DNA of 64,000 nucleotides from JASHPR01 sp963749145 (GCA_963749145.1 CAVVLN010000005.1:310001-374000), one strand, 5' to 3'; counted from the stretch's first letter, positions 8,887-18,305 are shown. Notes: generated by a model not told the origin, from the sequence alone. Program-made: numbers and translations.

Positions 8887-10002
8887 CTAGGCCCAGACCC
8901 GGGCGGCGGTGCGGGCGACAAACTCGAGCTTGCGCCGCTGCTCGTCGATCGTCAGCTGATTGCCCCGGGCCGTGGAGGCGAACCCGCATTGGGGGCTGAG
9001 CGCCAGCGCCTCGATCGGCACGTACCGCGCCGCCTCGTCGATGCGGCGCCGCACCTCGTCCTCGGACTCCAGCCCGGGCACCTTGGAGGAGACCAGCCCG
9101 AGCACCACGGTGGTCCCCGGCGGGACGAACCGCAGCGGCTCGAAACCCCCGGCCCGCTCGGTGTCGTACTCGAGCAGGAACCGGTCCACCCCGACCTCGC
9201 CGAACAGCCGCTCGGCGACCTGCTCGTAGCTGCCCCGGGCCATCCACGCGCTGCGGTTGTTGCCCCGGCAGATGTGCATGCCAACGACGACGGCCGGGTC
9301 CTTGCGCCGGGCCGCGGCGACCAGCTGGGCGTCGGCCGTGACCGTGGCGTCGAGGATCACCTCCGGGCTCAGCGCGGCGAGGCCGGTCTGCTCCCGGAAC
9401 TGCGGGTCGAAGACCTGGTTATAGCTCAGCGAATCCAGCTGAATCCACCGCACGCCCTGGTCGATCAGGCCCTCGATCTCGCCGATCTGCAGCGCGACGA
9501 GGTCGCGCACCAAGTCGCCGGGGTGCGGGTACGCCCGGCCGCTGATCCCGGGCTGCCACAGCAGCCCGCCCATCGAGGCGCTCATCATCGTGATCTTGAA
9601 GGCGCCCGGGGCGTGCCGGGCCAGGAACGCCGCCTCCACGCTGGTGTGCGCGGCCTTCCTGGTCACCTTCTCGCTCGCCGCCACCGCGTCGAACGCGGTC
9701 TCCTCGTCAGGCACGAGCACGCCACCCCGGTGCCAGGCCACGGCGGGCAGGTCGTAGGCCACCACGCCGCCGGTGGACTCCAGCAGGCCCGCCATCCAGG
9801 TATCGCGCCGCATCTCGCCGTCGGTGTAGACCTCCATGCCGGCGTCCTGCTGCAACTGGAGCGCGTCGAGCACCGCCCGGTTGGTGAGCTCGGTGAGCTC
9901 GCCGGCGGTCAGCCGGCCTCGCTTGTGCGCCGAGCGCGCCTCCAGCAGCGCCGCCGGGCGCAGCAGGCTGCCCACATGCTCGGCGTGGATGTCCGTGACC
10001 AT
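8887..10002 (-). CDS. MetE C-terminal-like protein (cobalamin-independent methionine synthase family)
   Basis: 371 residues, about half the length of MetE, corresponding to the zinc/methyl-transfer barrel alone. It starts EHVGSLLRP, shows TDGEMRRDTW and IQLDSLSYNQ, and has the zinc-ligand pattern His-x-Cys in GMHICRGN, Glu in LLEYD and Cys in SPQCGF. Such stand-alone proteins (COG0620 type) often use substrates other than methyltetrahydrofolate, and many actinomycetes have several. The ATG follows GAAGGGCGG. It could be a methionine synthase or a catabolic methyltransferase; no metabolic partner gene is adjacent. Confidence 0.8.
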   Translation of the reverse strand: MVTDIHAEHVGSLLRPAALLEARSAHKRGRLTAGELTELTNRAVLDALQLQQDAGMEVYTDGEMRRDTWMAGLLESTGGVVAYDLPAVAWHRGGVLVPDEETAFDAVAASEKVTRKAAHTSVEAAFLARHAPGAFKITMMSASMGGLLWQPGISGRAYPHPGDLVRDLVALQIGEIEGLIDQGVRWIQLDSLSYNQVFDPQFREQTGLAALSPEVILDATVTADAQLVAAARRKDPAVVVGMHICRGNNRSAWMARGSYEQVAERLFGEVGVDRFLLEYDTERAGGFEPLRFVPPGTTVVLGLVSSKVPGLESEDEVRRRIDEAARYVPIEALALSPQCGFASTARGNQLTIDEQRRKLEFVARTAARVWA

Positions 10003-10145
10003 CGAACCCGCCCTTCAGCTAACGGCACGAAATATCCCGGGCACCACTCTCCGCTCATCGCTCGTAAAGCACCACCAAACCGGCGAACATCGGCCATCCC
10101 GGGCCGGGCCGGGACCGGGGTGACATCTGCGTCACAGCCGTGGCG

Positions 10146-11063
10146 CTACGGCGGGGGAGGGTCATCGGGACGGCCCGGCGGCAGGCGTTCGACCAGTGCC
10201 TGCAAGCGCGCGGCCTCGTCCGCCACCAGCCGCATCAGCCGGTCGGCTTCACCGGCGCTGAGCGGGCCGCGTTCCCGGTAGGACACGGCCAGGCCGTGCA
10301 GGACGCTGAGCGGCCTGCGCAGGTCGTGACCGGTCTCGGCCGTCGCCTGGCGCAGTCGCTCGGCGCGGCCGCGGGCCGCCGCCTCCGATGCCCCGGCCGC
10401 GCTCAGGACCTGCCGCAGGATGCCGCGCACCGACCAGGCCGCGCCGCAGGCGACGAACAGGAGCGCCAGGCCGGCCGCGGCCAGGCTGATGCGGGCGAGC
10501 CGGCCGGCCGCCTGGCCGACGCCGGCCAGGCTCAGCCCCGCCACGAGCGTGCCAGCCAGGCTCCCTCGTGCGGCGGTGCTGGTGACCCAGACCGAGGAGT
10601 CCTCGGCGCCGAACACGAACGGGATGTGCCGGAACTGGTAGTGAATCGGCGCGGCCGTCACCAGCCAGCGTCCGCCGGCCGCCACGACCGTGACCGGCGG
10701 CGGCCCGCCCGCCGCCGGGGCGGCCAGAGCCGCCGGGCCCGCGCTCATCAGCAACTGGCCCGCGGCATCGCGCACCGCGACGCTGAGCGCGCCGGCGTCG
10801 GGGCGGGCAGCGCCCGGCGCGACCGGGGCCTGCGGGAACACCGAGAACGGACGGCTGGTGAGCTGATCGAGGTAGCCGCGGAGTTCCTGGCCGGCCTGGC
10901 GCATCAGGTAACCGCGGGCTATCACCTGGCCGGCCGTGCCGATCGCCGCGGCTCCGGCGGCGGTCAGCACCAGGGCCAGGGCCACGAGCCGGACCAGCAG
11001 CGACGGCCGGGCCGGCCGTAACCGCCGAGCGATGGTCCCGCCACGTCGGCCGTCTTTCTCCAC
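10146..11063 (-). CDS. Histidine-kinase-like membrane protein lacking the ATPase domain
   Basis: 305 residues. TM1 is about 22-48, an extracytoplasmic region about 49-188, TM2 about 189-210, then a linker and a HisKA-like dimerisation helix with the phospho-acceptor candidate His246 in ETGHDLRRPLSVL. The protein stops about 55 residues after that histidine with a Pro-rich tail, so the HATPase_c domain (N, G1, G2 boxes) is missing. No response regulator is adjacent. It could be a truncated kinase, a phosphotransfer partner for another kinase, or a remnant. The start is a GTG. The neighbouring DinB gene ends 13 bp upstream in the same direction. Confidence 0.75.
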   Translation of the reverse strand: MEKDGRRGGTIARRLRPARPSLLVRLVALALVLTAAGAAAIGTAGQVIARGYLMRQAGQELRGYLDQLTSRPFSVFPQAPVAPGAARPDAGALSVAVRDAAGQLLMSAGPAALAAPAAGGPPPVTVVAAGGRWLVTAAPIHYQFRHIPFVFGAEDSSVWVTSTAARGSLAGTLVAGLSLAGVGQAAGRLARISLAAAGLALLFVACGAAWSVRGILRQVLSAAGASEAAARGRAERLRQATAETGHDLRRPLSVLHGLAVSYRERGPLSAGEADRLMRLVADEAARLQALVERLPPGRPDDPPPP

Positions 11064-11076
11064 GATCCCAGTGTGG

Positions 11077-11592
11077 CTAATCGCCGGTGGCGCCGTCGAT
11101 ACGCTCGCGCAGCAGGTCGGCGTGCCCGTTGTGCCGCGCGTACTCCTCGATCATGTGCGTGAGGATCCAGCGCAGCGAGAACTGCGCGCCGGTGCGCTGG
11201 TCCGGCTTCTGGCCGAGGGCGTCGAGGTCGGGCACGGAGGCGACCGCCTCGCGCGCCGCTTCGCATTCCCGCTCGAAGGTGGCGATGTCTTCGGCGACGT
11301 CCGCGGAGTCGACCGCGTTAAAGTCCGCGTCCCGGTCCTCCGGCGTCGAGTACAGGGCGGGCAGGCCCTCGCCGAGCAGCACATTGCGGAACCAGCCGCG
11401 CTCGCACTCGGCCAGATGGCGGACCAGCCCGAGCAGGCACAGCCCCGAAGGCGGCACCGAGCGCTGCCGGAGCTGGTCGTCGCCGAGCCCCTCGCACTTC
11501 CAGAGCAGGGTGGCGCGGTGGTAGTCCAGCCATCCGGTCAGCATCTCCCGCTCGCCCGCCTGCAGCGCGGGCTCGGCCCGTTCCGTCGTCAT
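11077..11592 (-). CDS. DinB family protein (DUF664 type)
   Basis: 171 residues forming a four-helix DinB-like bundle. Metal-ligand candidates are the His in LVRHLAECERGW (helix 2) and the two His in YARHNGHADLLRERID (helix 4), as in DUF664 proteins. In actinomycetes this fold often serves as a thiol (mycothiol or bacillithiol) transferase. The substrate is unknown. It is transcribed with the downstream truncated kinase gene and lies 60 bp downstream of serC. Confidence 0.8.
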   Translation of the reverse strand: MTTERAEPALQAGEREMLTGWLDYHRATLLWKCEGLGDDQLRQRSVPPSGLCLLGLVRHLAECERGWFRNVLLGEGLPALYSTPEDRDADFNAVDSADVAEDIATFERECEAAREAVASVPDLDALGQKPDQRTGAQFSLRWILTHMIEEYARHNGHADLLRERIDGATGD

Positions 11593-11652
11593 GCGGTGAC
11601 CCTCTCACGGACCCGCGCGGGCGGGCCAGGGATTTCCAGGCGGGGCTGGCGG

Positions 11653-12771
11653 CTACAGCCGCTCGACGACGTAGTCGATGCAAGCGGTGAGCGCCCGCAC
11701 GTCGGCCGGGTCCACGGCCGGGAACATGCCGATCCGCAGCTGGTTGCGGCCGAGCTTGCGGTAGGAGTCGGTATCCACGATCCCGTTGGCCCGCAGGGCC
11801 GCGGACAGCGCGGGCGCGGTGATCGCATCGTCGAAGTCGATCGCGGCGACCACCGGGGACCGCTGCAGCGGGTCAGCCACGAACGGCGTGGCGCAGGCCG
11901 ATTTCTCGGCCCACTCGTAGAGCACGGCCGATGACTGCGCGGTCCTGGCCGTGGCCCAGGCCAGCCCGCCCTGGCCGAGCATCCACTCCACCTGGTCGGC
12001 CAGCAGGAACAGCGTCGCGACCGCCGGGGTGTTGTAGGTCTGCTGCAGCCGGGAGTTGTCGATCGCGACCTGCAGCGAGAAGAACTCCGGGATGTAGCGG
12101 CCGCTGGCGGCGACCTTCCCGGCCCGGTCGAGCGCGGCCGGCGACATCAGCGCCAGCCACAGCCCGCCGTCGGATCCGAACGACTTCTGCGGCGCGAAGT
12201 AGTACACGTCGACCTCGCTGGCCCGCACCGGCAGGCCGCCCGCGCCGCTGGTGGCGTCGACGATCACCAGCGCCTCGCCGTCCGCGTCGGGCACCCGCCC
12301 CACCGGCATCGCCACCCCGGTCGAGGTCTCGTTGTGGGTCAGCGCGTAGAGGTCCACGCCGGGCTCGGCGCGCGGCAGCGGGTGCGTGCCCGGCGGCGAC
12401 TCGATGACCGACGGCGCCTCCAGCCACGGCGCGGCCGCCGTCACCCGGGCGAACTTGGCCGAGAACTCCCCGAACGACAGATGCTGCGCCTTGTGGTTCG
12501 CCAGGCCGAAGGCGGCGATCTCCCAGAACGCCGTGGTGCCTCCGTTGCCCAGCACGACCTCGTAGCCGTCCGGCACTGAGAACAGCGCCGCCATCCCTTC
12601 CCGGATCCGCTGCACCAGCGAGCGAACCGGCGCCTGCCGGTGCGACGTGCCCAGGTACGCCGAACCGGACTGGGCCAGGGCGGCCAGCTGGGCCGGCCGG
12701 ATCTTCGACGGGCCGCAGCCGAACCGGCCATCGGCAGGCCGCAGCCCCTCGGGGATGACGATCTCAGTCAT
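11653..12771 (-). CDS. serC: Phosphoserine aminotransferase
   Basis: 372 residues of the actinobacterial SerC type. It converts 3-phosphohydroxypyruvate to phosphoserine in serine biosynthesis, using PLP. PLP contacts are visible: the GNGGTTAFW loop (residues 76-84), Asp172 in VDATSGAGG and the Schiff-base Lys196 in FAPQKSFGSDGG. The N-terminus RFGCGPSKIRP is typical of the family. It lies 4 bp downstream of the citrate synthase gene and is probably co-transcribed with it; pdxH, which makes its PLP cofactor, is divergent just beyond. Confidence 0.93.
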   Translation of the reverse strand: MTEIVIPEGLRPADGRFGCGPSKIRPAQLAALAQSGSAYLGTSHRQAPVRSLVQRIREGMAALFSVPDGYEVVLGNGGTTAFWEIAAFGLANHKAQHLSFGEFSAKFARVTAAAPWLEAPSVIESPPGTHPLPRAEPGVDLYALTHNETSTGVAMPVGRVPDADGEALVIVDATSGAGGLPVRASEVDVYYFAPQKSFGSDGGLWLALMSPAALDRAGKVAASGRYIPEFFSLQVAIDNSRLQQTYNTPAVATLFLLADQVEWMLGQGGLAWATARTAQSSAVLYEWAEKSACATPFVADPLQRSPVVAAIDFDDAITAPALSAALRANGIVDTDSYRKLGRNQLRIGMFPAVDPADVRALTACIDYVVERL

Positions 12772-12775
12772 ACGG

Positions 12776-13885
12776 TCAGACTTCCTTGTCGAGGACGTCG
12801 GCCGCGCCGGTCACCTCCGACACCGGGCGGCTCTTCGGGCCTACGTACCGTGCGCTGGGCCGGATCAGGCGGCCTGCCTGCTTCTGCTCCATGATGTGCG
12901 CCGCCCACCCAGCCGTCCGCGCACAGGTGAACATGGAGGTGAACATGTGCAAGGGTACCTGGGCGAAGTCGAGGACGACGGCCGACCAGAACTCGACGTT
13001 CGTGGCCAGCACCCGGTCGGGCCGGCGGTTGTGCAGCTCTTCCAGGGCCGCCTTCTCCAGCGCCTCGGCCACCTCGAACCGGGGCGCGCCGAGTTCCCGG
13101 GCCGTCCGGCGCAGCACCCGGGCTCGCGGGTCCTCGGCCCGGTACACCCGGTGGCCGAAGCCCATCAGCCGCTCTCCGCGGTCCAGCGCCGACTTGACCC
13201 ACGCGTCCGCGTTGCCGCTCTGCTCGACCTCCTGGATCATGCTCAGCACCCGCGCGGGGGCCCCGCCGTGCAGCGGCCCGGACAGCGCGCCGACCGCCCC
13301 CGACAGCGCCGCGGCCACGTCCGCCCCGGTGGACGCGATCACCCGGGCGGTGAACGTGGAGGCGTTCATGCCGTGCTCGGCCGCGGAGACCCAGTAGGAG
13401 TCGATGGCCTTCACGTGCTTCGGGTCCGGCTCGCCCTGCCAGCGGATCATGAACCGCTCGGTGATCGTCTTGGCCTCGTCCACCCGCCGCTGCGGGACCA
13501 TCGGCAGGCCCAGGCCGCGCGCCGCCTGCGCGACGAACGACAGCGCCATCACCGAGGCGCGGGCCAGGTCGTCGCGGGCCTCCTCGTCGCTGATGTCCAG
13601 CAGCTGGCGCATCCCCCAGGCCGGGGCCAGCATGGCCAGGGCGCTCTGCACGTCCACCCGGATGTCCCCGGAGTGCACCGGGATGGGGTAGGGCTCGGCG
13701 GGCGGCAGGCCGGGCTCGAAGGAGTTATCCACCAGCAGGCCCCAAACGTGGCTATAGGTCACGTGCCCGACGAGGTCCTCTATGTCCACCCCCCGGTAAC
13801 GGAGCGAGCCTCCCTGCCGGTCCGGTTCGGCGATCTCCGTTTCGAACGCGACGACACCCTCCAGGCCGGGCGTGAAATCGGACAT
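12776..13885 (-). CDS. Citrate synthase 2
   Basis: 369 residues, the length of the short actinobacterial citrate synthase 2 (CitA-like). Catalytic residues can be read: His171 (AAEHGMNAST), His206 (GPLHGGAP), His245 in MGFGHRVYR and Asp306 in VVLDFAQVP. It condenses acetyl-CoA or propionyl-CoA with oxaloacetate. It is the first gene of a likely two-gene unit with serC, spaced 4 bp apart. The divergent pdxH starts about 240 bp upstream. Confidence 0.92.
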   Translation of the reverse strand: MSDFTPGLEGVVAFETEIAEPDRQGGSLRYRGVDIEDLVGHVTYSHVWGLLVDNSFEPGLPPAEPYPIPVHSGDIRVDVQSALAMLAPAWGMRQLLDISDEEARDDLARASVMALSFVAQAARGLGLPMVPQRRVDEAKTITERFMIRWQGEPDPKHVKAIDSYWVSAAEHGMNASTFTARVIASTGADVAAALSGAVGALSGPLHGGAPARVLSMIQEVEQSGNADAWVKSALDRGERLMGFGHRVYRAEDPRARVLRRTARELGAPRFEVAEALEKAALEELHNRRPDRVLATNVEFWSAVVLDFAQVPLHMFTSMFTCARTAGWAAHIMEQKQAGRLIRPSARYVGPKSRPVSEVTGAADVLDKEV

Positions 13886-14128
13886 CTAGCTCCTCCGTCT
13901 CTTCGTCACTGGCGGGGCCTTCCGGCCCGGTAGCGCTGCGTGGCCAGCCGACCTATTCAATCGCGCCCGGGGCGCATCTGCTAACCCGGGCTTCCGGCCA
14001 GCACCCGCGCAGATCCGCCGATACCCCGCCAAGACCCGGTCCCGGTCCCTGCCCCGCCGGCCTGGCCATGGCCCGGAGGCGGGCATCCGGTGGCGGCCCG
14101 CGCTGGTCATGTGTGATGATCTCTAGCC

Positions 14129-14761
14129 GTGGAACCGATCAGCCGCGTCCCAGACGAGCCCGGCCTCGACGAGGCGATGCTGGCCGACGACCCGCTGGAC
14201 CAGTTCGCCGCCTGGATGGCCGACGTGGTCGCCGCGCCGCTCCCCGAGCCGACCGCGATGGTGCTGGCCACGGTCTCGGCCAGCGGGCGGCCGCGGGCCC
14301 GGACGGTTCTGCTGAAAAGCTACGATTCCGACGGATTCGTCTTCTACACCAACCGGACGTCCCGCAAGGGCACCGACCTGGCCGAGGTCCCGCGGGCCTG
14401 CCTGCTGTTCCCGTGGTACCCCCTGCGCCGGCAGGTGATCATCGAGGGGGCGGTCACCGCGCTGTCCACCGCGGACAGCGAGCCCTACTTCCGGTCCCGC
14501 CTGCACGGCTCGCAGGTCGGCGCGTGGGCCAGCAGGCAGTCGTCGGTGATCGGATCCCGCGCCGAGCTTGACGACCGTTACGCCGAGCTGGTGCGGCTGT
14601 GGCCGGAAGGGACGGATGTCCCGATGCCGGAGTTCTGGGGCGGGTATCGAGTGATTCCCGAGGTCGTCGAGTTCTGGCAGGGGCGGGTGAACCGGCTGCA
14701 CGACCGGTTCAGGTACCGCCGCGACGGCGGCCGCTGGATGACCGAGCGGCTGGCCCCCTGA
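14129..14761 (+). CDS. pdxH: Pyridoxamine 5'-phosphate oxidase
   Basis: 210 residues, full length for PdxH. The FMN/PLP-binding features are present: RPRARTVLLKSYDSDGFVFYTN, the basic run SRKGTDL, and the C-terminal WQGRVNRLHDRFRYRR that ends the family. It oxidises PNP or PMP to PLP. The GTG start is short of a strong ribosome binding site. PLP is the cofactor of SerC, encoded divergently two genes away. Confidence 0.93.
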   Translation: MEPISRVPDEPGLDEAMLADDPLDQFAAWMADVVAAPLPEPTAMVLATVSASGRPRARTVLLKSYDSDGFVFYTNRTSRKGTDLAEVPRACLLFPWYPLRRQVIIEGAVTALSTADSEPYFRSRLHGSQVGAWASRQSSVIGSRAELDDRYAELVRLWPEGTDVPMPEFWGGYRVIPEVVEFWQGRVNRLHDRFRYRRDGGRWMTERLAP

Positions 14762-14851
14762 CCCCGCGCCCGTCGCACCTGGTGCCGGGCGCTTTTTCCT
14801 GGTTCGCCGACGTGGCCCCGCGGCATAGCATCGTTCCTGAAGGGAGGCTCT

Positions 14852-15571
14852 TTGACGGCGCACGGGCTCATCGACACGACGGAGATGTACCTTCGCACGG
14901 TTTTCGAGCTTGAAGAAGAAGGCATCGTCCCGTTGCGGGCCCGCATTGCCGAACGCCTGTCGCAGAGCGGCCCGACCGTAAGCCAGACCGTGGCCAGAAT
15001 GGAACGTGACGGCCTGCTGCGGGTCGAGGGCGACCGGCAGCTGTCGCTCACCGAGACCGGCCGGACGCTGGCGATGCGGGTGATGCGCAAGCACCGGCTG
15101 GCCGAATGCCTCCTGGTCGGCGTCATCGGGCTGCCCTGGGAGGAAGTGCACATCGAGGCCTGCCGCTGGGAGCACGTGATCTCCGACAGCGTGGAGCGCA
15201 GGCTGGTCGAACTGCTCGATTACCCGATCCGGTGCCCACACGGAAATATCATCCCGGGGCTTGCGGAACTCGGCGTTCCGGCCGATGCTAGCAAGCGCGC
15301 GCTTGCGGCGGGCCGTGAGCACGCCGTGGCCATGACAACGATCGCGTCGCGGCAAGCCGAGCCGGTGATCGTGCGCCGGATCAGCGAACAGGTCCAAAGC
15401 GACGCGGAACTGATGCTTAAACTCAAGAGCATCGGGATACAACCCGGGCGCGAGGTCACGCTCGCGGTCAGCGACGACGGTGTGCGGGTGACAGGTGACA
15501 ATGGGATCGGCGGTCTGGAAGCGGAGTTGCCGCGCCAGGTGGCCGTGCACGTTTTCGTCACCAAGCCCTGA
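14852..15571 (+). CDS. DtxR/IdeR family iron-dependent repressor
   Basis: 239 residues with N-terminal winged HTH (1-65), dimerisation/metal domain (66-140) and a C-terminal FeoA/SH3-like domain (about 155-239). All metal ligands are kept at +2 relative to DtxR numbering: Met12, His81, Glu85, His100, Cys104, Glu107 and His108 (in EACRWEHVISD). It should repress iron-uptake genes when Fe(II) is bound. The TTG start is preceded by a strong GGGAGG at 5-6 bases. No siderophore genes are in the window, so its targets lie elsewhere. Confidence 0.92.
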   Translation: MTAHGLIDTTEMYLRTVFELEEEGIVPLRARIAERLSQSGPTVSQTVARMERDGLLRVEGDRQLSLTETGRTLAMRVMRKHRLAECLLVGVIGLPWEEVHIEACRWEHVISDSVERRLVELLDYPIRCPHGNIIPGLAELGVPADASKRALAAGREHAVAMTTIASRQAEPVIVRRISEQVQSDAELMLKLKSIGIQPGREVTLAVSDDGVRVTGDNGIGGLEAELPRQVAVHVFVTKP

Positions 15572-15649
15572 CCGGCGCGCCACCGGCGGTGTACCGCCTC
15601 GCCGCGGCGGGCAGCCGCCGCGTCCCCAAGGCCCTCACCGGGCGCCGCG

Positions 15650-17902
15650 ATGAGATCGCGCGCCGCCGACGAGGCCGCCATCCGTCCGCTGCCCAGCCCG
15701 GCCGACATCCTGGAGCAGCTGGAGGCGGCCGTGCTGGTCACCGACCGGGGCGGGAACCTGGTGTACGCAAATCCCTACGCGGTGGACCTTTTCGGGTTTC
15801 CCGACCATGCCGCGCATCTCGTCGGCCGCTCGCTGGCCTCGCTCGGGTTCGAGGAAGGCGACGCGCCGCGGGTCAACTACCTCGTGTCCCAGGTGCTCCG
15901 CGGCCGGGCCTGGGAGGGGACCTTCGCCAGCCGCCACGTGGACGGGACCCGGCTGCTGATCCGGGCCCGGGCAGCCTCCCTGCTCGACGCGTCCGGCGAG
16001 ATCAGCGGCATCGTCATCATCGCCCGCGAGGCGACCATGCGCGGCAGCCGCAGCGAGCGGGACCGGCTGCGGCTGCTGGAGCGCATCGGGGACCGGCTGG
16101 CCCGCTCGCTCGAGCTCGAGGTGACGCTCCGGCAGGTCGCCGAGACGCTCGTGCCGCAGTTCGCTGACCACTGCCTGATCGACCTGTTCCAGGGCGACAA
16201 ACTGGTGCGCAAGGCGCAGCTGCACTCGCGCGGCTGGATGCCCGAGCCGGGCAGCTGGGCCATGGTCGGCGAGCCGGTCAGCTACCCGGAGGGGCACTTC
16301 TGCGAGCAGGCCATGTCACGCCGGGACACGGTCGTGGTGGCCGACCTGGCCGAGAAGGAGTGGCCCGCGCCGCGCCAGTCGAGCCTGGACACCTGTGACA
16401 ACATCGGCCTGCGGTCGGTGATCGCGACTCCGCTGGTCGCCCGGGGCGAGGTGCTCGGGGTGATCAGCCTGGCGCTGTCCGGCCTCACCGAGCGCGATCA
16501 CCGGCACTACACCGCGGATGACGGCGACTTCCTCGGCGCGGTCGGCAGCCGGGTCGCGATCGCGATCGACAACGCGATGCTGTTCGAGGAGGAGCGCCGC
16601 ACCGCGCTCGCGTTCCAGACCAGCCTGCTGCCGCACGACCCGCCGGCGGTCGACGGCCTGACGGTCGCCTACAAGTACGTGCCGGCGAAGCCGCTCGAGA
16701 CCCACGGGCAGGGCATCCAGACCCAGGTGGGCGGGGACTGGTACGACATCATCCCGCTGTCAGCCGGGCGGGTCGGCATCGTCATCGGCGACGTGGAGGG
16801 GCGCGGCGCCCGCGCCGCCGCGACCATGGGCCAGCTCAGGGCCGCGCTGCGGGCGTTCGCGCAGGACGACAAGCCACCCGCGGAGATCCTGCGCAGGCTG
16901 GACGACTGGTGCCGCACCCTGGAGCCCTCCGGCCCGGAGGCGCACGACGTCGGCGCTCCCGACCCCCCCACCGTCAGCTGCACGTACCTGGTCTACGACG
17001 CCTGGTCACGGACCCTGTCGTTCGCCAACGCCGGCCACGACGCCCCGCTGCTGATCACCGACCGCGAGGTCGGGCAGATGGAGATCGAGCACAAGGGCGT
17101 GCTGCTCGGCGTGCGCGGCAAGGGCATGCCCGGCGTGCCGACCTACCGGGAGGAGACCCGCTACCTTCCCCCGGGCTCGGCGCTGGTGTTCTATACCGAC
17201 GGCCTGACCGACCGGCGGCCGCGCGCGGACGGCGACGGCCGCTACACCGAGGCCGAGGCGCTGCAGATGCTCTGTGACGCGGTGCGCACGGTGGCCACCG
17301 AGAGCGTGGAAGCCATCGCCGAGGCGGCCGAGAAGGCGGTGCCGGGGGAGATCGACGACGACATGGCGATCGTCGTCGTCCGTACCTCGGGCGTGGAACT
17401 GGCCTCGCGGGAACGCAACTTCCCGGCCGAGCCGATCCGGGTCTCCGAGGCCAGGCGGCTGGCCCACCAGACGTTCACCAGCTGGGGCATGGATAGCAGC
17501 CAGGCCGACCTGGCCTGCCTGCTGGTCTCCGAGGTGGTCACGAACGTGGTGCTGCACGCCGCCGTGTCGCCGAGCCCCCGGCACGAGTTCGCCCTGGATT
17601 CGGTCGGGCCGGACGCGGGCATCCTCGACGACTGGTCGGCCTCGCCGTTCGCCGACGACTTCCCCGCCCCGCCGGGCGGCCGGGAATTCACCCTCCGGCT
17701 GCGCCGCGGGGACTCCGCCGTCTGGGTCGAGGTCTTCGACCCCGACCTGCGGCTGCCCCGGATCCGGAGCGCGGGCGAGAACGACGAGGGCGGCCGCGGT
17801 CTCTACCTGGTCGACCAGCTGGCGACCCGCTGGGGTTCCCGGCCCACCCAGGACGGCAAAGCCGTCTGGTTCGAGATTCCGATCAAGAGCGGCGCTGGCT
17901 AG
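15650..17902 (+). CDS. PAS-GAF-PP2C(SpoIIE)-HATPase regulatory protein
   Basis: 750 residues, a soluble partner-switching regulator. PAS is about 20-140 (AAVLVTDRGGNLVYANPYAV), GAF about 150-320, and a SpoIIE-type PP2C phosphatase about 340-570 with metal-binding GGDWYDI, GDVEGRG and FYTDGLTDRR and a DDDMAIVVVR ending. An RsbW-like HATPase spans about 580-750 (N box EVVTNVVLHAA, G2-like EGGRGLYLVDQLA). It could both phosphorylate and dephosphorylate an anti-sigma antagonist in response to a PAS/GAF signal. No STAS antagonist or sigma gene is adjacent. The ATG start lies 78 bp after dtxR. Confidence 0.9.
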   Translation: MRSRAADEAAIRPLPSPADILEQLEAAVLVTDRGGNLVYANPYAVDLFGFPDHAAHLVGRSLASLGFEEGDAPRVNYLVSQVLRGRAWEGTFASRHVDGTRLLIRARAASLLDASGEISGIVIIAREATMRGSRSERDRLRLLERIGDRLARSLELEVTLRQVAETLVPQFADHCLIDLFQGDKLVRKAQLHSRGWMPEPGSWAMVGEPVSYPEGHFCEQAMSRRDTVVVADLAEKEWPAPRQSSLDTCDNIGLRSVIATPLVARGEVLGVISLALSGLTERDHRHYTADDGDFLGAVGSRVAIAIDNAMLFEEERRTALAFQTSLLPHDPPAVDGLTVAYKYVPAKPLETHGQGIQTQVGGDWYDIIPLSAGRVGIVIGDVEGRGARAAATMGQLRAALRAFAQDDKPPAEILRRLDDWCRTLEPSGPEAHDVGAPDPPTVSCTYLVYDAWSRTLSFANAGHDAPLLITDREVGQMEIEHKGVLLGVRGKGMPGVPTYREETRYLPPGSALVFYTDGLTDRRPRADGDGRYTEAEALQMLCDAVRTVATESVEAIAEAAEKAVPGEIDDDMAIVVVRTSGVELASRERNFPAEPIRVSEARRLAHQTFTSWGMDSSQADLACLLVSEVVTNVVLHAAVSPSPRHEFALDSVGPDAGILDDWSASPFADDFPAPPGGREFTLRLRRGDSAVWVEVFDPDLRLPRIRSAGENDEGGRGLYLVDQLATRWGSRPTQDGKAVWFEIPIKSGAG

Positions 17903-17917
17903 CCGCGGGCTCGGGCG

Positions 17918-18091
17918 TCACTGGTGCGGCAGGGACCAGGCCCACAGCACGAGCCCGGCCAGCACTACCCCGATGATGATCATTAACCAGGTCCGGCCGG
18001 TCGACCCCATGCCCATGCGGCGGCGCATCCGCACGGTGAACAGGGCCACGAGCACCCCGATGAATCCCAGCAGGATCAGTCCATCGGTCAT
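17918..18091 (-). CDS. Small two-TM membrane protein
   Basis: 57 residues with two hydrophobic segments (GLILLGFIGVLVALFTV and TWLMIIIGVVLAGLVLWAW) separated by a short basic loop (RMRRRMGMG). The ATG at 18091 has GGGGAGA just upstream. A longer frame upstream encodes only the 60-bp tandem repeat and is not credible. Function unknown; it converges on the PP2C gene with 15 bp between stops. Confidence 0.6.
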   Translation of the reverse strand: MTDGLILLGFIGVLVALFTVRMRRRMGMGSTGRTWLMIIIGVVLAGLVLWAWSLPHQ

Positions 18092-18167
18092 CGCGGTCTC
18101 CCCGGGTGTCTCCTGCTCCGAGCATAAGCCGCGACACGGCAAAATCAGCCGACCGGCCGCCGCGCCT

Positions 18168-18288
18168 TTCGCGCCGCCGGCCCGGTGGCCAGGCGGCTCC
18201 ATGAGCTGGGCGGCCCCGCTGGGACCCTTCGCGCCGCCGGCCCGGTGGCCAGGCGGCTCCATTAGCCGCCCGGCCCCGCTGGGCCCTT
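18168..18288. repeat. 60-bp tandem duplication
   Basis: Two nearly identical 60-bp copies begin at about 18168 and 18228, each with gcgccgccggcccggtggcc followed by aggcggctccat. It sits between the small membrane gene and the MerR gene, just beyond the MerR stop. Confidence 0.9.
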
Positions 18289-18305
18289 CGTGCGTCGGCC
18301 CGGGG

